Shown piece by piece: positions 20,289 through 31,693 of a stretch of 64,000 nucleotides of DNA. Each line of letters starts with the position of its first letter. Within the stretch, counting starts at the first letter, position 1. Below the pieces are notes generated by a model. The model was not told the DNA's origin and did no database searches. It saw only the letters and a list, made by a program, of their open reading frames with translations. Origin of the DNA: Verrucomicrobiota bacterium (GTDB taxonomy: Bacteria; Verrucomicrobiota; Verrucomicrobiia; Opitutales; Opitutaceae); the NCBI GenBank assembly GCA_016222805.1, contig JACRQG010000013.1:1-64000 (forward strand). Reading direction: 5' to 3'. The position numbers were made by a program, and so were the translations under genes.

Positions 20289-22604
20289 ATGCACGGATTT
20301 CACTTCATCCAGGATTTGGCGGTCATTCTCGTCGTGGCCGGCGTGGTGGGCTGGCTATGCCAGCGGATTGGACTTTCGGTCGTGGTGGGATTTCTGGCCG
20401 CCGGCATGGTGGTGGGGCCGCACACCACGTCATTCGCACTGGTGCAGGATGTCGAACGGGTGGATACCCTGGCGCAAATCGGCCTGGTGTTCCTGATGTT
20501 CTCGATCGGGCTGCAGCTGAGCCTGCGCAAGATGCGGCGGCTCGGAGTGTCGTTGATGCTCGCGACCTTCGTCGGGGCGATGACGATGTACCACCTGTGC
20601 CGCATGGCGGCCGCGGCGCTGGGCTGGGGGGCGACGGAAGGGCTCTTCCTCGCCGGCATGCTGATGGTCTCCTCCTCGGCGATCATCAGCAAGATTCTGC
20701 ACGAGACCGGCACGAATCACGAGCGGGCGGGGCAGTTGGCGATGGGGGTGTCGGTCCTGGAGGACGTGGTCGCGGTGGTGATGCTGACGATCCTGAACTC
20801 GATGGTGCAGTTCGGGCAGGGCGGGGGCGCAAAGGTGTCGCAGACCCTGCTGCTGCTCGGCGCCTTTGTCGTGCTGGCGTGGGTGGTGGGTCTCCTCCTG
20901 ATCCCGTGGTTGCTGACGCGGATGAGCATCGCGGCCGAGGAGGAACTGCAGACTCTCGGGCTGGCGGGCCTGCTCTTTGGCCTGGCGGTGGTCGCGCAGT
21001 CGGCCGGCTACTCGCTGGCCTTGGGGGCGTTTCTGCTCGGGACCATCGTCGCGGAGACCCCGCACCGCCACCAGGTGGAGCGCACGTTTGAAGGGATGCG
21101 CGACGTCTTCAGTGCCGTGTTCTTCGTGGCGATCGGGATGCAGATCGATGCGCAGGAACTCGGCCGGGAGGCGGGCCTGATCGGATTGGTGGCGCTGTTC
21201 ACCCTCCTGGCGCGGCCGCTGGCAGTGAGCGCGGGACTGCTGGTGATCGGGACGCCGCTCAAGGACGGCTTGCGCACCGGATTGACCGCGACCCCGATCG
21301 GTGAGTTTTCCTACATCATCGCGCAACTCGGCGTGGCGGCGAAGGTGGTGCCGGCGCGCTTCTATCCGCTGGCGATCGGCGTTTCCCTCGTGACCGCCGT
21401 GGTGGCGCCGTGGCTGATGCGGCGGGCGGACGGGATCGCCGGCGCGGTGGTGGCACGCCAGCCGCGTTGGTTCGAGTACTGGATCCGCACCTATCACGAC
21501 TGGCTGGGGCGCATGCAGGCGCGGCAGGCCCGGAATTTCCTCTGGCAAGTGGGGCGGAAGCGGGTGGCCCAGGTGAGCGTCGGCGTGCTGTTTGTCACCG
21601 GGATCGTCGTGTTTTCGAGCCAGCTGTTCACCCTCGTGGAGGAATGGCTGGAGCCGCACCGCCTGCCACCGGCGGTCCTGCCGCTCGCCTTTTGGACCGG
21701 CCTGACGCTGGCGGTGCTGGCGCCCCTGGTCGCCATCTGGCGCAACCTCTCCGCCATGGCGATGCTCTATGCGGAACTATCGACCCGGGGACACACCCAG
21801 GGGGCCCGCCTGCGGCCCCTGATCGAAACCGGGCTCAAGATCGGCTGCGGGGCCGCCATCTACTTCTGGCTGGCCTCGATCCTCCCGGCGGAAGGGACGG
21901 CGAAATGGCTGCTCGTGGTGAGTGGCGTGGTCGCGGTGGTGGTGGTGGTGGTGCTCCGCCGGAAACTGATCTACTGGCACAGTGAAATGGAGGTTGGGTT
22001 GCTCAACGCGATCGAGACCGCGGATACGAAGATGACGGCGACGACCGCGCCGTGGCTCCAGCCCCACCGGGAGTGGAACCTCCATATGATCGACTGCACG
22101 CTGCCGGACCTGGCTGATTGCCAGGGCAAGGCGATCGCCGACCTGCGGCTGCGCGCCCGCTTCGGCTGCTCGGTGGTCGGCATCGAGCGCCAGGGCTACA
22201 TGATCTCCTTGCCCGGGCCGGAACAGGTCCTCTACCCGCGCGACAAGGTGTTGCTGCTGGGGACCACCGAACAGGTGAAGGCCGGCCGCGAGTTCCTCGG
22301 CGCCGTGAGTGGCCGGCACCGGGCGGATTCGGTCTTTGGCGAGGTCCGAATGGAGACGATCGAGATTTCCGCCGATAGCCGGGCGGCGGGTAAGTCCCTC
22401 GGCGACCTGTCGCTGGCCCAGCTCCATGGCGTGCAGGTGGCGGGCGTTCACCGGGGCAACCTGCGCATCCTCAATCCCGGGGCCCAGGAAACCGTGCGGG
22501 CGGGCGACGAACTGCTGCTCCTCGGAACGCCGGCGCAAATCGCGGAGTGCAAGGCCTGGCTGCGGCAGGGGCCGGACGGAGCGATGGCCGGCGGCTCGGC
22601 CTGA
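20289..22604 (+). CDS. CPA2-family cation:proton antiporter with two RCK_C (TrkA-C) domains
   Basis: The first roughly 380 residues form a Na+/H+ exchanger-type fold with about 12 membrane helices, beginning GWLCQRIGLSVVVGFLAAGMVVGP. Further membrane segments follow. The C-terminal part, from about residue 590, contains two TrkA-C/RCK_C regulatory domains, each ending in a VLLLGT/LLLLGT strand. The NAD-binding TrkA-N domain found in KefB and KefC is absent. Such proteins exchange K+ or Na+ for protons. RCK_C domains bind cyclic di-AMP in some Firmicutes transporters, which is notable given the diadenylate cyclase gene at 29015. The gene is divergent from mreB. Confidence 0.88.
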   Translation: MHGFHFIQDLAVILVVAGVVGWLCQRIGLSVVVGFLAAGMVVGPHTTSFALVQDVERVDTLAQIGLVFLMFSIGLQLSLRKMRRLGVSLMLATFVGAMTMYHLCRMAAAALGWGATEGLFLAGMLMVSSSAIISKILHETGTNHERAGQLAMGVSVLEDVVAVVMLTILNSMVQFGQGGGAKVSQTLLLLGAFVVLAWVVGLLLIPWLLTRMSIAAEEELQTLGLAGLLFGLAVVAQSAGYSLALGAFLLGTIVAETPHRHQVERTFEGMRDVFSAVFFVAIGMQIDAQELGREAGLIGLVALFTLLARPLAVSAGLLVIGTPLKDGLRTGLTATPIGEFSYIIAQLGVAAKVVPARFYPLAIGVSLVTAVVAPWLMRRADGIAGAVVARQPRWFEYWIRTYHDWLGRMQARQARNFLWQVGRKRVAQVSVGVLFVTGIVVFSSQLFTLVEEWLEPHRLPPAVLPLAFWTGLTLAVLAPLVAIWRNLSAMAMLYAELSTRGHTQGARLRPLIETGLKIGCGAAIYFWLASILPAEGTAKWLLVVSGVVAVVVVVVLRRKLIYWHSEMEVGLLNAIETADTKMTATTAPWLQPHREWNLHMIDCTLPDLADCQGKAIADLRLRARFGCSVVGIERQGYMISLPGPEQVLYPRDKVLLLGTTEQVKAGREFLGAVSGRHRADSVFGEVRMETIEISADSRAAGKSLGDLSLAQLHGVQVAGVHRGNLRILNPGAQETVRAGDELLLLGTPAQIAECKAWLRQGPDGAMAGGSA

Positions 22605-22635
22605 AAAAAAGAGGCGCGCCAATTGGGCGCGCCTC
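22604..22635 (-). terminator. Intrinsic terminator of the dnaG-rpoD-tatA operon
   Basis: A perfect 10-bp GC-rich stem (gaggcgcgcc at 22611-22620 with ggcgcgcctc at 22626-22635) closes a 5-base loop. On the minus strand it is followed by seven T residues (22610-22604). It lies 36 bp past the tatA stop and abuts the stop codon of the convergent antiporter gene. The plus strand has no T-tract, so it works mainly for the minus-strand operon. Confidence 0.9.
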
Positions 22636-22670
22636 AGGGCGGAATCTAGTTGTGAGGGCGGACGTAGCGG

Positions 22671-22898
22671 TCAGGAAGCCGCCGGCGGTTTGGTGGCCGG
22701 GTCGTTTTCCTTCTTGGCCGGTTCGGCAGGCTTGGCCGGCTCCGGCTCGTCCTTGGAGGCCTTCTTGAACTCCTTGATCGATTGACCGAGGCCCTTGGCG
22801 AGGCTCGGGAGTTTGGCTCCGCCAAACAGCACGAGCAGGATGATCAGGATGACGATCAGTTCGGTGGGGCCCATGCCCATGAAGGCGGCGGTAGACAT
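22671..22898 (-). CDS. tatA: Sec-independent protein translocase subunit TatA/TatE
   Basis: TatA forms the pore-like component of the twin-arginine translocase, which exports folded proteins. The 75-residue protein has one N-terminal membrane helix (about residues 12-26). The hinge FGGAKLP is followed by the amphipathic helix [15 protein letters not shown] and a Lys/Pro/Glu-rich tail. No tatB or tatC is in the window, so it is an unlinked tatA. It is the last gene before the terminator at 22604-22635. Confidence 0.93.
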   Translation of the reverse strand: MSTAAFMGMGPTELIVILIILLVLFGGAKLPSLAKGLGQSIKEFKKASKDEPEPAKPAEPAKKENDPATKPPAAS

Positions 22899-22957
22899 AA
22901 TTGACGGCAACGTAGGACCGAAGAGGGGGGTGTAAAGCGGGAAAGCGGTTGCGGCTG

Positions 22958-23326
22958 TCACGGTGCGAGCCACACGACTTCGTCGCCGGGAGACGGCCGG
23001 CCCTCGACAATCGTGACCCCCAGCGTGCGGCCGCGCACGTAGCGCGAGGCCCGCAGGTGGGCCGTGTGCCGAAGCTCCGGGCTGCGCGAGGAAAGCTCGG
23101 TGCCTTCCGCCGTGGCGGCGGGGGGGGCATCCGCGCCGAGCGCGACAAAGGCGAACGGGCGCTCCGGATCCACCGCGATGATGCGGCCCACGATCAGGCG
23201 GGGACTCGGAGCCAGCGGCTCCGCCGGTGCCGCCGGGTGGGGTGTGCGCAGGGCGCGGAATCGCAGGCAGCCTGCGGTAGCTCCCATCAGGACCGTCAAC
23301 ACCAGGAGGAGGACGGTCGTGCGCAT
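22958..23326 (-). CDS. Small putative lipoprotein, function unknown
   Basis: The 122-residue product has a short N-terminal hydrophobic stretch ending in ATAGC, with C20 as a likely lipid-attachment cysteine. A small soluble domain with beta-strand-like segments follows ([20 protein letters not shown] and the C-terminal [20 protein letters not shown]). That pattern of a strand, a turn at Pro-Gly-Asp and a strand is reminiscent of small barrel folds, but I cannot name the family. It lies between rpoD (41 bp upstream) and tatA (59 bp downstream). Confidence 0.7.
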   Translation of the reverse strand: MRTTVLLLVLTVLMGATAGCLRFRALRTPHPAAPAEPLAPSPRLIVGRIIAVDPERPFAFVALGADAPPAATAEGTELSSRSPELRHTAHLRASRYVRGRTLGVTIVEGRPSPGDEVVWLAP

Positions 23327-23367
23327 GGAAGGGCGCGGTCCCCGGTGGCGGGGCCGGCAGGAGAAGT

Positions 23368-25251
<1,884 letters not shown>

Positions 25252-25297
25252 GAGGAAGGGAAGAGGTCGACCGAACGGAACTTGGAAAACCAGCCGG

Positions 25298-27187
25298 TCA
25301 GGCGGTCGTGGTCAGGACGACCGGCACACGGAGCTGGCGCTGCAGTTCAGAACGTTCTTTCAAGAGTGAAATTGGGTCAGAATCACTGTCCGCGTGGGGA
25401 TTGGCCAATGCAAGTTCTATTTGGCGCAGGCGCGGTTCCAGCGCCCGGGCGCGGAGCTGCCGGAGTCCCTCCTGCGCGACCTTCACGGGATCGTCGATGG
25501 AGGGGGCCTCGAAGAGCAGGCTGGCCACCAACGCGCGCTCGTCGGGGGTTTCCAACAGGGAGTCGAGGTGGTCGCGGCCGGGCCACGTATCGTGCTCAAA
25601 CTCCCCCAGGAAGCGGTTCAACAGCCGACCGGCGGTATGGGCCGGAGACGTGTCGACCCAGTCGTGTTGGATCGCGTGGCTCAAGGGCTTACCGAGGGAC
25701 TCGTAGTGCAGGCAGAGGAGGAGAAGATGGTGCTCCGGGGTGGGCGGAGGAAGTCGCGGCGTCCCGGGGCCGCCTGTTGCGGCCGGAGCCTGGGCCTCCG
25801 AACCGGTCGGGACCCGCGGACCGCTGCGTTGCAGGCGCAGGAGGTAGGAACGGAAGTCACGTTCGGCGGCCGGTGCGGAAAGCCGCAGGTGGCCCGCCAC
25901 TTCGGCGACGAAGGCGGCCCGTGCCACTTCGCTTTCCGCAGCGGCGATCACCTCGTACACCGACTGCGCGGCGCGCGTGCGGAGTTCCGAGGAGGCCTGC
26001 GCCGGATCCGGTACGGCCGCGCGACAGGCAAACTCCATGGCGCTCAGCGCGGCGCGGCGAACTTCTTCATAGGCGGCGAGCCCGCGCTCGAGGAAGAGAA
26101 GATCGGGGTCGAGCTTGGCGGCCCCGGCCAGGGTGAAGAAACGCACCTCAAGACCGGCCTTGAGCGCCATCGGCAGGAAACGCAGCGCAGCTTTCTGCCC
26201 CGCTGCGTCACTGTCGAAGAAGCACTCCACCTGCGGATGATAGCGGCGGAGAAGCACGAGCTGGGATTCGGTGATCGAAGTTCCCTGGGGCGCGATGGCG
26301 GTCTTCAACCCGACGCTCCAGCAGCGAAGGGCGTCGAGCTGGCCTTCGACCAGGACGAAGGGCCGCCCGTCGCCCACCACCGTCCGGGCTCGGTCGAGGT
26401 TGAAGAGCAGGTTCCCTTTGGTGAAGACGGGGGTCTCCGGGGAGTTGACGTACTTGGCTTCGCGGGCCGGATCGTCCTCGGGGGTTCGGTCGGTTTGCCG
26501 GGCGGTGAACGCGACCACGCGCCCCTGATGGTCGCGAATCGGAATCATGAGCCGCCCGCGGAAGCGGGGGCGCAGGGCGCCAAGGGTGAGGGTGGCGTCG
26601 TCGTAGATGAAGAACAGGCCGCATTTCCGCAGGGCTTCCTCCGAGAACTTCCGGCGCAGCAACACGGCTCCCAGTCCGCTGCCTGCGGCATCGGTCGCCC
26701 CGATCTTGAACTCGCTCGCGATTTCGAGCGGAAAGCGGCGGCGGTCGGTCCAGTAGGAGCGGAAGTAGGTGCCGGTGTCGTCGGCGGCAAGGAACGCCTG
26801 GTGGAGGTGGTCCGCGGCGACCTCGTGGAGATCGAAGATCTCCTGGCGCAGCGAGCGCTCCTCCCGACTCGGCCCCCCCGAGCCCTCCTCGTATTCGATC
26901 ACCACACCGAAGCGCTTGCCGATGGCCTCCACGGCCTCGGTGAACCCCAACTGCTCGGTCTCCCGCACGAACGAAATGACGTCCCCGGCCTTGCCGCAAC
27001 CAAAGCACTTGAAGAAGCCCTTGTCGGGATCGACGTGAAACGACGGGGTCTTCTCGTTGTGAAACGGACAGAGCCCCTTCAGGCGGGTGCCCCCGGCCTT
27101 GCGCAGCGTGACCACCCGCGACACGACGTCCGCGAGGTTGACTCGCAGTTTGAGGTCGCGGACGCAGGTGGGCTTGATGACGGGCAT
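25298..27187 (-). CDS. dnaG: DNA primase DnaG
   Basis: DnaG synthesises RNA primers for replication. The zinc-ribbon CHC2 domain has ligands C40, H43, C61 and C64 (CPFHNEKT and CFGCGKAGD). The catalytic core and TOPRIM domain carry LVEGQLDAL and the acidic FDSDAAG. A variable helicase-binding region ends the protein. The ATG at 27185-27187 gives 629 residues, the normal length. The upstream extension of the open frame is Arg/Ser-rich and non-homologous. It is the first gene of dnaG-rpoD-lipoprotein-tatA. Confidence 0.96.
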   Translation of the reverse strand: MPVIKPTCVRDLKLRVNLADVVSRVVTLRKAGGTRLKGLCPFHNEKTPSFHVDPDKGFFKCFGCGKAGDVISFVRETEQLGFTEAVEAIGKRFGVVIEYEEGSGGPSREERSLRQEIFDLHEVAADHLHQAFLAADDTGTYFRSYWTDRRRFPLEIASEFKIGATDAAGSGLGAVLLRRKFSEEALRKCGLFFIYDDATLTLGALRPRFRGRLMIPIRDHQGRVVAFTARQTDRTPEDDPAREAKYVNSPETPVFTKGNLLFNLDRARTVVGDGRPFVLVEGQLDALRCWSVGLKTAIAPQGTSITESQLVLLRRYHPQVECFFDSDAAGQKAALRFLPMALKAGLEVRFFTLAGAAKLDPDLLFLERGLAAYEEVRRAALSAMEFACRAAVPDPAQASSELRTRAAQSVYEVIAAAESEVARAAFVAEVAGHLRLSAPAAERDFRSYLLRLQRSGPRVPTGSEAQAPAATGGPGTPRLPPPTPEHHLLLLCLHYESLGKPLSHAIQHDWVDTSPAHTAGRLLNRFLGEFEHDTWPGRDHLDSLLETPDERALVASLLFEAPSIDDPVKVAQEGLRQLRARALEPRLRQIELALANPHADSDSDPISLLKERSELQRQLRVPVVLTTTA

Positions 27188-27412
27188 GGAGGCCGGGGAG
27201 GTAGCGGAAACGCAGGCGCGGGACCCACGGGGCGCGGCCCGGAGCCATGATTGAGAGACGAACCGCGGGACGCCGCGCCGACGGCTGGACGAAGATTGCA
27301 CTTTCAACCCGTGGCACCGGCTGTCAAGTTCCCGGCCCCTGGCGGTTCCCGGCCTGCGGATTTTCGCCGGCGGGGAGGAACCATCGCGCTCCGTCAGACC
27401 ACTCACCCAAAC

Positions 27413-28453
27413 ATGCGTTTTTTCCTCGTTTTCCTCCTCGGACTGGCCGGAGCGCTGGGTCCGGCGTCGGCGGCCGACGCGTCCAAACCGGCTGCGGCTG
27501 GTGCCAGGCAGGAACCCGTCTGGCAGGCCCGGCTGGCGGCCTTCGACGAGGCGACCTACGAGACGCAGGTCGAGAAGATGATCAGCATCTACGAACGGGC
27601 GTCCGGGCGGAAGCTCGCTCCCGGGGCCAAGCGCAAGGTGGGCTTGAAGATCTACGCCGACTCCGGGCCGGGACTCGCCACCCCGATTCCGCTGGTGAAG
27701 GGAGTCATCTCCGCGCTGCGCCGGCGCGGCTTCGAGTCGTCCAATATCTTCCTCGTGGGCCTGAATGCGCTGCGGCTGCGCATGACCGGGTATCTGCCCT
27801 CGCTGGTTTCGGGCGAGACGCCGTTCTCAGGCAACCCGGTGTACGTGCTCGAATCCGGGCGCTACTACGATCCGGTCTGGTTCTACGACTCACCGCTGCC
27901 GCAGCGGTTCGACCCGATCTTCGCCCAGGAGCAGGTCAAGGGCGTCTCGAACACCTCGACGAAGGACGAGGACCGCAAGAGCTTCCTGGCCACGCCGCTC
28001 TTCCTCGATGCGGATTTCTGGATTAACCTGCCGGTCTTCTCCGATCATCCCACGCTGGGGATCAACGGGGCGCTGGTGAACGCCACCCTCTGGAACGCGT
28101 CCAACACCGCGCGGTTCTTCCGTTCGCCCGCCAACGCGCCGGCCGCCGTGGCGGAAATGAGCGCCATCCCGGAGCTACGGCAAACCTGGGTCTTCACCTT
28201 GGTGAGCCTGCAGCACTACCAGTTCGTCGGTGGACCGTTCTTCAATTCGCTCTACACCGTGTCCGAGCCTCTCCTGTGGCTCAGCAACGACCCGGTGATG
28301 ATGGATGCGCTGGCGCGGGACCGGATCAATCTCCACCGCAAGAAGCAGGGCTTCGTGAGCGTCGACGAGGAGATCCGGACGCTGGAGTTTGCCGAGACCC
28401 TCGGGGTGGGATCGACCAAGACCTCGCAGGTCAACCTCGTGCCGGTCGATTGA
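27413..28453 (+). CDS. Secreted protein with a DUF362-like domain, function uncertain
   Basis: The 346-residue product has a clean signal peptide: MRFF, a hydrophobic core and an AxA-type cleavage site near residue 21 (ASAAD). The mature part resembles the DUF362 family in its order of elements: a strand with KVGLKIY, a PIPLVKGVISALRRRGF helix, later a conserved DPVWFYDSPLP stretch and a KTSQVNLV end. DUF362 proteins often occur near iron-sulfur proteins, but no cysteine cluster is visible here. Assignment is by resemblance only. The gene stands alone, 225 bp from divergent dnaG. Confidence 0.6.
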   Translation: MRFFLVFLLGLAGALGPASAADASKPAAAGARQEPVWQARLAAFDEATYETQVEKMISIYERASGRKLAPGAKRKVGLKIYADSGPGLATPIPLVKGVISALRRRGFESSNIFLVGLNALRLRMTGYLPSLVSGETPFSGNPVYVLESGRYYDPVWFYDSPLPQRFDPIFAQEQVKGVSNTSTKDEDRKSFLATPLFLDADFWINLPVFSDHPTLGINGALVNATLWNASNTARFFRSPANAPAAVAEMSAIPELRQTWVFTLVSLQHYQFVGGPFFNSLYTVSEPLLWLSNDPVMMDALARDRINLHRKKQGFVSVDEEIRTLEFAETLGVGSTKTSQVNLVPVD

Positions 28454-28544
28454 GCCGGGCGTTGGCTCGCCGGGGTGGGCAGGCGGCCAAATTCCCTCTT
28501 GCCGCCGGGAGGGAGGTGGGGCGAAGTGAAGGCGATCTCGTCGC

Positions 28545-28919
28545 ATGACTTCTTCCGCCTACCTGCCGTTCCTCATCCAGGCTGTGCTGGCCGCGGCCAT
28601 CACGGGGGGAGTCGTGGCCGCCAGCCAGTTCTTCGGCCAGCGGTTCAAGCCCAACGCGATCAAGGACAGCGCCTACGAGTGCGGGGTGCGCAGCGAAGGG
28701 CTGGTGCACACCCGATTTTCGGTGAAGTTCTACCTCACGGCGCTGCTCTTCATGCTGTTCGATCTCGAGGTGGTGATCCTCATCCCCTGGACGTTCATCT
28801 ACCGCGAGTTTCTCGCCCACCACATCGCCATCTTTGTCCCGATCCTCTTCTTCCTTGGGGTGCTCGTGCTCGGCCTGTTCTACGAGGTCCGCAAGGGAGC
28901 CCTGGAGTGGGAGAAGTAG
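28545..28919 (+). CDS. nuoA: NADH-quinone oxidoreductase subunit A
   Basis: NuoA is a small membrane subunit of respiratory complex I. The 124-residue protein has three predicted membrane helices. The diagnostic loop contains YECGV (approximately residues 45-49) and the second helix has FLxxALLFMLFDLEVVILIPW, with the conserved acidic pair FDLE. No other nuo gene is visible on either side: the neighbours are a DUF362-like gene and a diadenylate cyclase fusion. The rest of complex I must be encoded elsewhere, or this is a second, separate copy. Confidence 0.93.
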   Translation: MTSSAYLPFLIQAVLAAAITGGVVAASQFFGQRFKPNAIKDSAYECGVRSEGLVHTRFSVKFYLTALLFMLFDLEVVILIPWTFIYREFLAHHIAIFVPILFFLGVLVLGLFYEVRKGALEWEK

Positions 28920-29014
28920 GACCACCCCGGATGCGGAAGGAAGCCACGGCGTCAGGTCCGGCCGCGGTGATCCGCGACCGAAGTTTCCGCCACCCCGACG
29001 AACCCATCTGAGTC

Positions 29015-30361
29015 ATGCGCCTGGAGAAGATCATCGCCCGCGGCCGGATTGTCGATCTGCGCAGCCTCGACCTGGAGGGAGCCCTGCAGGAGTTGCTGGG
29101 TGCCTGCGTGGAGAAGTTCCCCGACCTGAAGCCCGACGCGCTGCTGCGCGGCCTGCTGGCCCGCGAAAGCACGATGACGACCTACCTCGGCTTCGGTGTC
29201 GCCCTACCACACGTGCGGGTAAAGATGTCGCGGCGCTACATCCTGGCGATTGGCCGGAGCCGCGTGGGCATCCGGCATGACGGCGCGCTGGCGGACGAGC
29301 GGGTGCACCTGATCGTGATGCTGATCGCGGGCGAGAATGCGCGCGACTACCTCCAGGTGCTGGCGTCGATCGCCCGCCAGGTGAAGGACAAGGATCTCGT
29401 CGACAACCTGGTCAACGCCCCGGATCTCGACGCCCTGTACGACCGGCTGGTGGGCGGCTTCGGCGGCTTGCGGGCGGTGGAGGCGCAGCAGAATCGCGTG
29501 AACCGCCTGATGTTCCGCGAGGCGGAGCGGGTGGCGCACGGGGCGGGTTGCAGCGCGATCGTCGTCTTCGGCGACACCTTCATCGGCGGCCTGCAGCCCG
29601 GGGTGCTGCGCTCGAAACTGAAGACGATCCTCGTCACGCGCACCGCCCTGGAAATCGGGGATGGGGGCGACACACGTTTCAACGAGACGATCCAGGTGCG
29701 CTCGTTTTCCAACCAGCGGCTCGCCCAGTTGCGCAGCGCGATGCTGGTGGCGCTGACGCGCGGCGTGGTGACGTTCACCGATCGGATCTGCTGCGTCGGC
29801 GGGATCACCGGCAGCAACCAGTTCGACACCCTGGTGGTGGTGGACATCGAGCGCGAGTTTCAGACGCTGCTGACGGGATCGACGGCCGACCTGCTGCCTC
29901 CGGACGTGAAGCCGGAGGTGCTGGAGCGGGTGATCGCGGTGGCAACGGAGCTGGCGGTCGAGGGTCGCGAGGGCCGCCCGGTGGGGTGCCTGTTTGTTGT
30001 CGGCGACAACACCCGGGTCGGTTCGCTCTCCAAGCCGCTCGTCCTGAATCCGTTCTTTGGCTACAAAGAGGAGGACCGAAACATCCTCAACCCGTTCATG
30101 GACGAGACGGTGAAGGAGTTCTCGTCGATCGACGGGGCCTTCATCATCCGGGGAGACGGGGTCGTCGAGTCGGCGGGCAGCCTGATCCAGGCGATGGACA
30201 CCACGCACGATCTGCCGAGCGGCCTGGGCACCCGGCATGCGGCGGCGGCCGCGATCAGCGTGGCCGCCAACTGCATCTCGATCGTGGTGTCGTCGAGCAC
30301 CGGCCAGGTGACGCTGTTCCGCCGCGGTGTGATGCTGCCGCTGACGGAAAAGCGCCGCTAG
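29015..30361 (+). CDS. PTS EIIA domain fused to a DisA_N-type diadenylate cyclase
   Basis: The 448-residue protein has three parts. Residues 1-145 match a PTS fructose/nitrogen-type EIIA domain, with the phosphorylatable histidine expected at H66 (GVALPHVRVK). Residues about 160-280 resemble the pyruvate-kinase C-terminal-like domain found before the cyclase domain in some archaeal-type diadenylate cyclases. Residues about 300-440 are a DisA_N cyclase domain, with DGA at 373-375 and GTRHAAA at 404-410. The usual RHR of DisA and CdaA is RHA here. The expected reaction is two ATP to cyclic di-AMP. The EIIA domain suggests control by phosphotransferase state. No HPr or EI gene is nearby. Confidence 0.82.
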   Translation: MRLEKIIARGRIVDLRSLDLEGALQELLGACVEKFPDLKPDALLRGLLARESTMTTYLGFGVALPHVRVKMSRRYILAIGRSRVGIRHDGALADERVHLIVMLIAGENARDYLQVLASIARQVKDKDLVDNLVNAPDLDALYDRLVGGFGGLRAVEAQQNRVNRLMFREAERVAHGAGCSAIVVFGDTFIGGLQPGVLRSKLKTILVTRTALEIGDGGDTRFNETIQVRSFSNQRLAQLRSAMLVALTRGVVTFTDRICCVGGITGSNQFDTLVVVDIEREFQTLLTGSTADLLPPDVKPEVLERVIAVATELAVEGREGRPVGCLFVVGDNTRVGSLSKPLVLNPFFGYKEEDRNILNPFMDETVKEFSSIDGAFIIRGDGVVESAGSLIQAMDTTHDLPSGLGTRHAAAAAISVAANCISIVVSSSTGQVTLFRRGVMLPLTEKRR

Positions 30362-30368
30362 CGCGGAC

Positions 30369-31067
30369 TCAGCGGCGCTTGCCGCCGGGGAAGCCGCCCG
30401 GCATCAGGCCCTGCATCATCCCGCCCATGTCGAACTTCTGGTAGTCCGCAGGAGGGGCAAACAGGGTGTCGGACAGGGATTTCTTCTCGATCGCGGTCAC
30501 CTCCATCCGAAAGTTCGGCTGGTTGCGTCCATCATAGCCGACGACGCGCAGGGGAAACAGGTCCTTGCCGGCGAGGGCGCGCTCCCAGGCCTGCTCGCTG
30601 CTCTTGGCCTGGGACCGGCCGCCCATGGGCCCGCCGGAGGGCATCGACATGAAAGTCCCGAGTCCCTCGGCCAGCCAGAGATCGGTTTTCTTGTTCTCGT
30701 GGGTCGCCACGTACTTGGTGGCGGTGTAGCCAAGGATCTTCTCGGTCTCGCCGGTCTTCTCGAGCTTGACGTCACCGGCCTTCGTCTCGGCGGCCTGCGC
30801 GGCCACGTCGGGCATCTCCATCACCATGTACATGCGCTGCTCGTCGAGAAGCATGATCGTCTGGCGCTTGCCCAGGTCCAGGATCATCCCGCCCATCTCC
30901 TTCTGGCCGGCCAGCTCCACGCGCATCTTGTCGTTCTTGATTTGATACGACATCTCCTGGGCCTTGCCGCGGTCGGCGGTGATCTTGAAGGCGACCTTGC
31001 CTTCGAACGAGGCCGCGGTCACGGCGAGCGGGGCGAGGAGCAGCAGGGGGAGCAGGTGGATCTTCAT
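30369..31067 (-). CDS. Secreted DUF4412 family protein
   Basis: The 232-residue product begins with a signal peptide (MKIHLLPLLLLAPLAVTA, cleavage near residue 18). It then shows the DUF4412 pattern: FEGKVAFKIT, repeated anti-parallel strands with MILDLGKRQTIMLLDEQRMYM, and GYTATKYV around the middle, which resembles outer-membrane lipoprotein-sorting-like folds. The C-terminal tail is Met/Gly-rich. No catalytic residues are recognisable. The stop lies only 7 bp from the convergent diadenylate cyclase stop. The start at 31065-31067 places the signal peptide first. Confidence 0.75.
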   Translation of the reverse strand: MKIHLLPLLLLAPLAVTAASFEGKVAFKITADRGKAQEMSYQIKNDKMRVELAGQKEMGGMILDLGKRQTIMLLDEQRMYMVMEMPDVAAQAAETKAGDVKLEKTGETEKILGYTATKYVATHENKKTDLWLAEGLGTFMSMPSGGPMGGRSQAKSSEQAWERALAGKDLFPLRVVGYDGRNQPNFRMEVTAIEKKSLSDTLFAPPADYQKFDMGGMMQGLMPGGFPGGKRR

Positions 31068-31164
31068 GGTTGGATCGGAGCGCCAGCAAAGCGCAGCCGG
31101 CGGGCCGAGGCAATGCGGGGTTTCGCGGCTTGCCAGACCCGCGGACGGGCGATGGATTCCAACC

Positions 31165-31662
31165 ATGGCCATCATCGGTTCCTTCGCCACCGTGCGAGCC
31201 CAGGCTCCGTCGTCCGCCGGCCTCACCGCCGCCTTTGCCTACGTGGCCGAGCTGCTTCGGCCCGAATCGCCGGCCCGGACGCGGTTGCGGGGGATGGCGG
31301 CCGGCACCACGCAGCGCGTGGAGCTCGGGGACGGGGTCTTCGCCATCGACCAGGTCCTGGCGACCAAGGCGCGCGCAGACGCCTTCTTTGAATCCCACCG
31401 GAAGTTCATTGACGTCCAGGTGGTGATTGAGGGGGCGGAGGCCATGGAGGTGGTGGATGCGGCGCATATCACCGTCCAGGGGGAGTTTCAGGAGGATCGC
31501 GACCTGCAGCTCTACCAGGACACGCCGCGGGCCTCGGTGGCGCGACTCGGGCCCGGAGATGCCGCGATCTTCTTCCCGGTCGACGTGCACATGCCGTTGC
31601 TTCAATCCGGATCCGAGCCCGGGACGGTGCGCAAGACCGTGGTCAAGGTTCCCGTCAGCTGA
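31165..31662 (+). CDS. YhcH/YjgK/YiaL family protein (DUF386, EbgC-like cupin)
   Basis: This family has a beta-barrel cupin fold and occurs with sialic-acid and other sugar catabolic genes; YhcH-type members are proposed sugar anomerases or isomerases. The 165-residue protein shows the family blocks FFESHRKFIDVQVVIEG (with the metal-binding His region), then LYQDTP and FFPVDVHMP near the C-terminus. The ATG at 31165 was chosen because the upstream extension is antisense to the DUF4412 signal region. No sugar operon surrounds it, and the next gene, rlmJ, starts 31 bp downstream. Confidence 0.82.
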   Translation: MAIIGSFATVRAQAPSSAGLTAAFAYVAELLRPESPARTRLRGMAAGTTQRVELGDGVFAIDQVLATKARADAFFESHRKFIDVQVVIEGAEAMEVVDAAHITVQGEFQEDRDLQLYQDTPRASVARLGPGDAAIFFPVDVHMPLLQSGSEPGTVRKTVVKVPVS

Positions 31663-31693
31663 GGCTGTCGGTCTCCCTGGTTCGGGGCCCACG

